From: Spirometra erinaceieuropaei
Lineage: Eukaryota > Platyhelminthes > Cestoda > Diphyllobothriidea > Diphyllobothriidae
DNA length: 64,000 nt
Assembly: GCA_902702965.1 (NCBI GenBank)
Contig: CACRXP010000001.1
Span: forward strand, 4,576,743 to 4,640,742
Reading direction: 5' to 3'
The position numbers and the translations under genes are program-made. This document shows positions 59,055 through 64,000 of this stretch, in pieces. The notes beneath the pieces were generated by a model that was given only the letters and a program-made list of their open reading frames with translations, was not told the DNA's origin and searched no databases. Position 1 is the stretch's first letter, and each line of letters opens with the position of its first letter.

Positions 59055-59240
59055 CCACATGCAACTGTCTGCGTCCTTTCGCTATCGCCCCATCTGTGCT
59101 TCAAAACTAACTTTTGCCGATTTTCCATTCAGTGGCATGTTTGACTGTACCCCGTTGCCATGTAATTGGACTGGCCTGAGTAGAATTTATCGAAAGCATG
59201 GTGTGCTCACAAAGTCGTCTTCTGAATACTGCTATGGGAA

Positions 59241-60264
59241 TTTTCACAACACTAAAATCTTCTCTAATCGAAAATATTTTAGGATTACGGCTAACAATTC
59301 ATCACATATGTCATCTGCAACTATTTTCGCCCTTGAAACAACTTGTTTTCGAGATTATCCTTCGGTTTCTAACCTGCTGTGTATTTTCGTACCATGGTGG
59401 TAGTTTAGCAACCGTGTTTATGTCCGTGTAACATCGTGGGAAACCTTACACATCCGGCGTGTACTTTTACCTGACTGCGTAGTAAAACTCACGAATGCAC
59501 TCGCAGTCGTCTTAAGACCTGCTGTCCCTCTAGATGTCGTTATGACTTACGACAAAAGAAGCATAAGAATGTCCGATTTACGCATTTTCACCATAAACTG
59601 TGCGTGCAAATACACAAGGACTTGAGGCCGGTATAAAGGCAGTCATTATGAACAGTACGCTCTTCCAAAAGGTAGCACAAATGTCATCCGATTAAAGACC
59701 ATAGTATCATTTTGACAACCAGGAGGCTGTTGTAATCCCTGCAGGGAAAACTTAGTCCATTGAGTTCACTTTATCAGTTGCGCAGGAAGAAAATGTCTAA
59801 CGTTAGGTCATATGCCAGTTCACCTGGAAAATGGACTACATTTTCTGGGCTGAGTTTATAATGGGTGGACACTGAACATGATGGCATTGAAGTTGATGTC
59901 ACAGTCAAAGCAGAAAAGGGCACATAATAAGAGGGCATCCGACGGTAGCGGTGGTTGGTAGAAAGGATTCGCTAACTAGCAAAGTAAATAAATAGGGCTA
60001 TGTCTTTGGGAAGCCAGTCCGCGAAAAATTCTAAGGTGGACACTTACAGCGCATCACTGTAAAAAAAGGCAAACCACAGCTCGCGCACTCATCGAGACAT
60101 TTGGTGCAGGCCAGAACAAAGGAGTCAGTTTCAAGGAAACTACCAGCAACAGGAGCTAACATCCGCGGTGCCCCCAGTCATCCGCTGTCCATTACGGCCT
60201 CTTATGCACTTTCGAAAATATCCAGAATACGTGTACCACGTTTTCGTTGAGGCAACCGGAAATC
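59241..60264. other. Intergenic upstream of receptor 3, no supported feature
   Basis: No gene or repeat recognised. A promoter for receptor 3 would lie here but no clear core element was seen. Confidence 0.35.
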
Positions 60265-60276
60265 ATGGGTAGTAAC

Positions 60277-61314
60277 ATGGAACGGGCCTACTGGCAGTGT
60301 CCTAAGAGTGCTCCACCAAAAGATTCCCTACATGTCATCAGTGCTGTTGTGAACTGTTTGAGCCTGGTGCTGAATTTCGGTCTGCTGATCGTCCTATTTC
60401 TTCTCACAGGTAAAGCAAGGCTATTTCTTGTCCACCTACGGGCATTAACTGCTTCTGCGGCCTTCTACAGTTTCATTGAGATTTGTAATCGCCTCATACC
60501 CTACCAAAACTTTCCCACCGATCCAAACCTTGGCGCAATACTGTGTTATGTATGGATGAGCAATTATCTCTCCCTCACCTCTTACACATTCGGGACCCTT
60601 ATTCTGAATTTTATAGTGGGGAATAGGGCAATTCAGATTGCCTGTAAATACCAGTACTCATTCTCCACTTCTCTGGTTGCCGATCTTGCCTACTTAGGTG
60701 GCATGGGTCTAGTTAGCTTAGCCTTTGTGCTGCCTCAAGCTTTTATATTGCACTGGGATGGCAAATATTGCCGCTGTCGTGATACAAACCTGGTTCATGG
60801 ACACCTTGTTTCTCTTTACGCTGAAATATTCGTTCGCTTTGGCCTGGTCGTAATCCTCAGTACCATCATCCTGAGTATCTCCTGTTACAAAATTATTTAC
60901 TGGGTGCGTAACACACCTGCTGAGCAGCTTTCGGACACCTGGAACAGTTTTGCTTTCGCCAGCACTACTAGGGAGCAGATGGAGGCCTTCAGTCGGCCCC
61001 AGGGATGGATGACGGCGTCTATCTGCACTTTGCCACTTTCGGCGAATTTCATAGTAGTCAGCATCCTCGAAGCGGGACATGAGTTCGTATGTGCTGTGGG
61101 ACTCTGCACATCAATGCCATACTCTCCGTTCGCCAGAGTAGCCCACTTTCTGATTGACCTTCAGCTATTCCTCCTGCCAATCATCATCACGATCTACATT
61201 CCCGCGCTGCGAGACTTGCTTGCGCGTGTCTGTCATAGACTCTTCTCGCCATGTATACGGCAATTCAAGACGGTGCTACCGAATAGCTGGACACCCGCGA
61301 TCTTTAAACGGTAA
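60277..61314 (+). CDS. Rhodopsin-like seven-transmembrane receptor (receptor 3)
   Basis: A 345-codon intronless frame on the opposite strand from receptors 1 and 2. The ATG at 60277 is chosen because it aligns with their start; an in-frame ATG at 60265 would add four residues. Over the first 320 residues it aligns to receptor 1 without gaps at about 51% identity by hand count. Cys90, the NFIVGNRAIQ block with R117, Cys165/Cys167, CYKIIYWVRNTPAEQLSD, PQGWMTASICTLPLS and the helix 7 end PIIITIYIPALR are conserved. The C-terminal tail is shorter and unrelated. It is a divergent paralogue, older than the 1/2 duplication. Ligand unknown. Confidence 0.9.
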   Translation: MERAYWQCPKSAPPKDSLHVISAVVNCLSLVLNFGLLIVLFLLTGKARLFLVHLRALTASAAFYSFIEICNRLIPYQNFPTDPNLGAILCYVWMSNYLSLTSYTFGTLILNFIVGNRAIQIACKYQYSFSTSLVADLAYLGGMGLVSLAFVLPQAFILHWDGKYCRCRDTNLVHGHLVSLYAEIFVRFGLVVILSTIILSISCYKIIYWVRNTPAEQLSDTWNSFAFASTTREQMEAFSRPQGWMTASICTLPLSANFIVVSILEAGHEFVCAVGLCTSMPYSPFARVAHFLIDLQLFLLPIIITIYIPALRDLLARVCHRLFSPCIRQFKTVLPNSWTPAIFKR

Positions 61315-61498
61315 TTCTTATATTCGAGTTCCATCCAGCCGCTGCCGATAACTGCTCGGATTTACTTGTATTCCATGTCTTGATGACTGCTTAGAGATGT
61401 TGAATCTGCACAGAATGAACGTGGGAAGAGTGCGATCGTAGTGTCTAGGCGGAAGACAGTTTTATTTATTCATATGATTTTGATTTATCTTATTCAAC

Positions 61499-61504
61499 AA
61501 TAAA
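61499..61504 (+). promoter_or_regulatory. Candidate poly(A) signal of receptor 3
   Basis: AATAAA lies 185 bases after the stop codon, followed by T-rich sequence (TATTTGTCATTGTT, about 61527). This is the first canonical signal downstream of the gene. Confidence 0.4.
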
Positions 61505-63674
61505 GGTATGCTCACATCCGCCATATTTGTCATTGTTAGAAACTACTGTTCCGTATTTCCGGTTGCGGCGTACGCGCGCTGTTTTGTGATAGATGAACTA
61601 TGGGTCACGTCTACCCTGTGTGAGTTTGGTGTTTCATAAAGTCAGTAGAGGAGCCGATAGGACTGTTACTATTTCCTTACTCTTGGAATTCTGCTTTGTG
61701 ATTGAAATATGGCAAATGCCAATGGCACAGGAATTAACAGGAAAGGAGTTTGCCTTATTTCGAATACCAGTGTACGGTAACACAGAAATTGAGTGTAAGT
61801 AAACTGTTCTACTCGGAAGTACATTCCCTTTAGCTTTTTAGTGTTCTTCTATTTCCCACAAGATGTTTGGCTTTTTGTCTTCGGTATTCACTTTGAAATA
61901 ATATGTGTTACGCATACAAAGGACCTGTACGTTAAGTTTTGATATTTTTTAGGGGGTTAATTGGGTTGTTTGCTAAGCTTTAACGAAATGGGTTATTGTA
62001 AAGTTTAATCGCATTCATTATTTTATTGATGTTGAAATAGCACATGGCATTTTCATTAATCCAAGACCTCAAGTCTCTTGATCAGCACTGCATGGCATTT
62101 TTCTATGGAAAAATAAGTGATAACACTCACATCATCTCATAATGCTTTGGGATCTTTGTCCGGTTATCTGACAACAGGTGACCTCATTCAACCTTCGTAT
62201 ACAGATGGCTTGTGCGTCGCAGACATCTTTAGCTTCACGGAACAATATCGTCCTTTTTGTCACTGGACACTGTTCCTTCTTCTGAACCGAGTAGTTTTTC
62301 CTTGAAAACACAATCCTGCTTGGTCGCACATAGAAAATGGAAATGGTTGTGCTCCCATTTGGTGCGAGCTTCGTATAGATTTGACGCCGATGTTAGCATC
62401 GAAAAGACATTCCTCTGAGATTTCGGATGCATGGTGCATTTTAGCTTATAGATGTGCGGAAACAGATATTTGCAGGCGTTCATTCATACCGTTTCCTGTG
62501 AAACAACGACGAACGCCGCCTGCCCCTAGATGCCGTTCTAGTTCCTTGATCTACCAGCGAAAACAAACCTGTCGATTAATTGCACCTTAAGAGAATCAGG
62601 TCTGTTTGAGTTTATAAGTGAGGCTGCACACTTGGTTTGGTAAGTTGGATACTACTGGGTAGTCGGTCGGCATATTTTCCATAGCAGATGCATACCTAAC
62701 TAACCTTGTCCTCGATTGATATATTGGACATCAGAAAATTGCGTGCCATTGAGGGATATCTCCAAAATACTTTTCAAGCATGTCATAGAACAAATGTTTA
62801 AAATTTAGAGGCTTTCTGCGCTGGCGTCTGAAGGCACGTTGGAAGGTCTGTTGCAATCCTAGAGAGATGCTTACAAATTATATGAGTAAAATGGTGGCTT
62901 CAGGGCGTTGGAGCTTCGAACAGAAGCCGAATAGTTTCACATCGGCTGGGAGCTACCACGGTACAGTTGCATAACCACCAAATAGAGGACGTGCAGCATC
63001 TTAAACGATATGACAAACTAAGTTCATTGACCACGGGACGATTTTCAACGTCTTGCTGACACCTACCTCCTCTCAGGCTTGGGATTCCTAACAATGTCTG
63101 AGCTTCCTTTCAAATGGAAGCAAAATTTCGCATTTATTTAGTGAAGACAGACGGTTAAGTAGGAGCAGACCCGTCCGCTCAATCACATCCCTTACCTTAA
63201 ATATCTTTTCGATTATTTACTGATGACGGGAAGAGAGCACTCGTCATTGTTAACTCAGTCTGTAGTAACGGTAAAGAAGTGCGATCGAGCACCTCATGTT
63301 CTTACTTACGTCAATGTGACCGATCGGAAGTTCCTTCAGACGTTCACGAACACTCACGGAGGAGACAAGATGACAGGTGAGAATTACACGAAGTTCAAAA
63401 AAACACTGGATAAAACGAAAAATAAAAATGCGTTGTGTATTCCGGTGCATTTTTTACAGAGACGATGTCGGTCATTGATTAAAAAATGTCCTTTTAAATC
63501 CGTACTCCACAATAAGTGGTACGAAATATGAAACTTAACAAACGAAATCCAAGCGATCATGTCAGGACAACTAAAAATGGAAGTTTTGTTTATCAGATTA
63601 CTGCCTTTCAAAGGACGACTTCTTCGCAAGCAGAGTATGCCTAATTCATATTGACCCAACTGCGAAAAACTCCG
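61505..63674. other. Intergenic, no supported gene
   Basis: Short frames only. The frame 63223-63531 (+, 102 codons) has no recognisable domain and is low-complexity, Lys-rich in its second half. Confidence 0.4.
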
Positions 63675-63755
63675 CGCCTCGGTGGGATTCGAACCCACAC
63701 AGTAAGGAGAAGGCTTTAGTACAGCCAACACTCTAAACACTTGAGCTACGAGGCC
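63675..63755 (-). tRNA. Serine-type tRNA-like gene, predicted anticodon ACT
   Basis: On the minus strand: 5' acceptor GGCCTCG pairs with CGAGGCG except at the first pair; box-A-like TAGCTCAAGTGTTTAGAG with D stem GCTC/GAGT; anticodon arm GGCT-GTACTAA-AGCC with U33 and A37 and anticodon ACT (plus 63718-63720); a 12-base variable region, longer than class I; and T arm GTGGG-TTCGAAT-CCCAC, fully paired. The mismatch at 1:72 and at 27:43 leave room for a tRNA-derived repeat or pseudogene. No intron is evident. Confidence 0.6.
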
Positions 63756-63847
63756 CCGCCGGAGGACTTGAGTTTAATCACATTTGGGTCTAGTTTACCC
63801 ACCAAACCTACTGCAATGTCTGGAATCCACCAAATCTGATACAGTAA

Positions 63848-64000
63848 GTTGACTGCCCAAGAAGGCTCCACACAGGGGGTCACATAACCGACCGTGACCT
63901 AGAACACCTCCGACCAGTCGGCACACATATCCCTCGACTATATGGTCTACCTAAGATCCATAAGGAAGGACTGCCAGTCCGTCCAATCCTAGACATGCGA
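63848..64000 (+). pseudogene. Penelope-like RT N-terminal block, runs off the window
   Basis: One frame reads GGHITDRDLEHLRPVGTH and then IPRLYGLPKIHKEGLPVRPI to the last base. This is the conserved start of a Penelope-like RT and matches the block at 57695-57760 closely but without its substitutions. A stop lies just upstream at 63845. The rest of the element lies outside the window, so its integrity cannot be judged. Confidence 0.75.

Larger units (their letters stand above)
57190..59240 (+). mobile_element. Penelope-like element P3 with inverted terminal repeats
   Basis: RT and endonuclease pieces in order on the plus strand, bounded by related sequences in opposite orientation: 57190-57345 (read on minus) and 59095-59240 (plus) share CATGTAATTG, TGGCCTGAG and ATTTATCGAAAGCA in the same order. 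Inverted terminal repeats are a known variant for this class. Coding parts are shifted and stopped throughout. Confidence 0.7.

Noticed and set aside
60247..60276. Upstream extension of receptor 3 to a TTG codon
   Set aside because: TTG is not a usual start in animals, and the paralogues begin at the Met corresponding to 60277.
1..64000. CRISPR array, bacterial operon or phage module
   Set aside because: No regularly spaced short repeats, no ribosome-binding-site-led gene chains; all repeats fit eukaryotic transposable elements or microsatellites.

Overview
The window is eukaryotic, repeat-dominated and gene-poor. It carries single-exon receptor genes, LINE, Gypsy and Penelope-like retroelements in many states of decay, long-inverted-repeat DNA elements, interstitial telomere-like TTAGGG/CCCTAA stretches and no bacterial gene layout. 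The repeat families (a LINE whose 3' end encodes C2H2 fingers, several Penelope-like lineages with GIY-YIG endonucleases, single-frame Gypsy elements) point to a flatworm, most likely a diphyllobothriidean-type tapeworm. That assignment rests on family resemblance from memory, not on a search.

The only convincing host protein genes are three intronless seven-transmembrane receptors of one family: 3266-4336 (-), 32698-33768 (-) and 60277-61314 (+). They align without gaps over about 320 residues. The first two lie in homologous blocks (about 1.0-5.0 kb and 26.8-34.45 kb), are about 86% identical by hand count and both intact. The third is about 51% identical to the first. A serine-type tRNA-like gene lies at 63675-63755 (-).

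Layout. 0.4-0.7 kb: degenerate telomere-like repeat. 1.0-5.0 kb: receptor block A. 5.97-12.64 kb: a LINE (endonuclease, RT, zinc-finger tail), split by a minus-strand Gypsy with an open 1142-codon gag-pol frame and by a small terminal-inverted-repeat element made of CCCTAA-like sequence. 12.64-16.75 kb: a second, broken Gypsy inserted in the LINE finger region, ending in an LTR. 16.9-19.5 kb: LINE remnants. 21.45-23.46 kb: a foldback element and a Penelope-like endonuclease copy with a hammerhead-like tail. 26.8-34.45 kb: receptor block B, interrupted by a LINE RT, two foldbacks and a Penelope-like tail. 34.95-37.6 kb: Penelope-like pieces, inverted repeats and a perfect 190-bp-arm palindrome. 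40.3-41.1 kb: LINE 3' end. 42.2-54.7 kb: six foldback elements interleaved with Penelope-like and LINE scraps. 55.1-59.2 kb: telomere-like repeat, Penelope-like fragments and one copy bounded by inverted terminal repeats. 60.3-61.3 kb: third receptor. 63.7-64 kb: tRNA-like gene and the start of another Penelope-like RT running off the window.

The most notable structures are degenerate hammerhead-ribozyme-like motifs at the same place in three Penelope-like tails, a telomere-repeat-filled element with inverted termini and a target duplication, the receptor trio, and a foldback family with arms of about 365 bp and TA-flanked CAGTG/CAGTA ends. All identities given were counted by eye.
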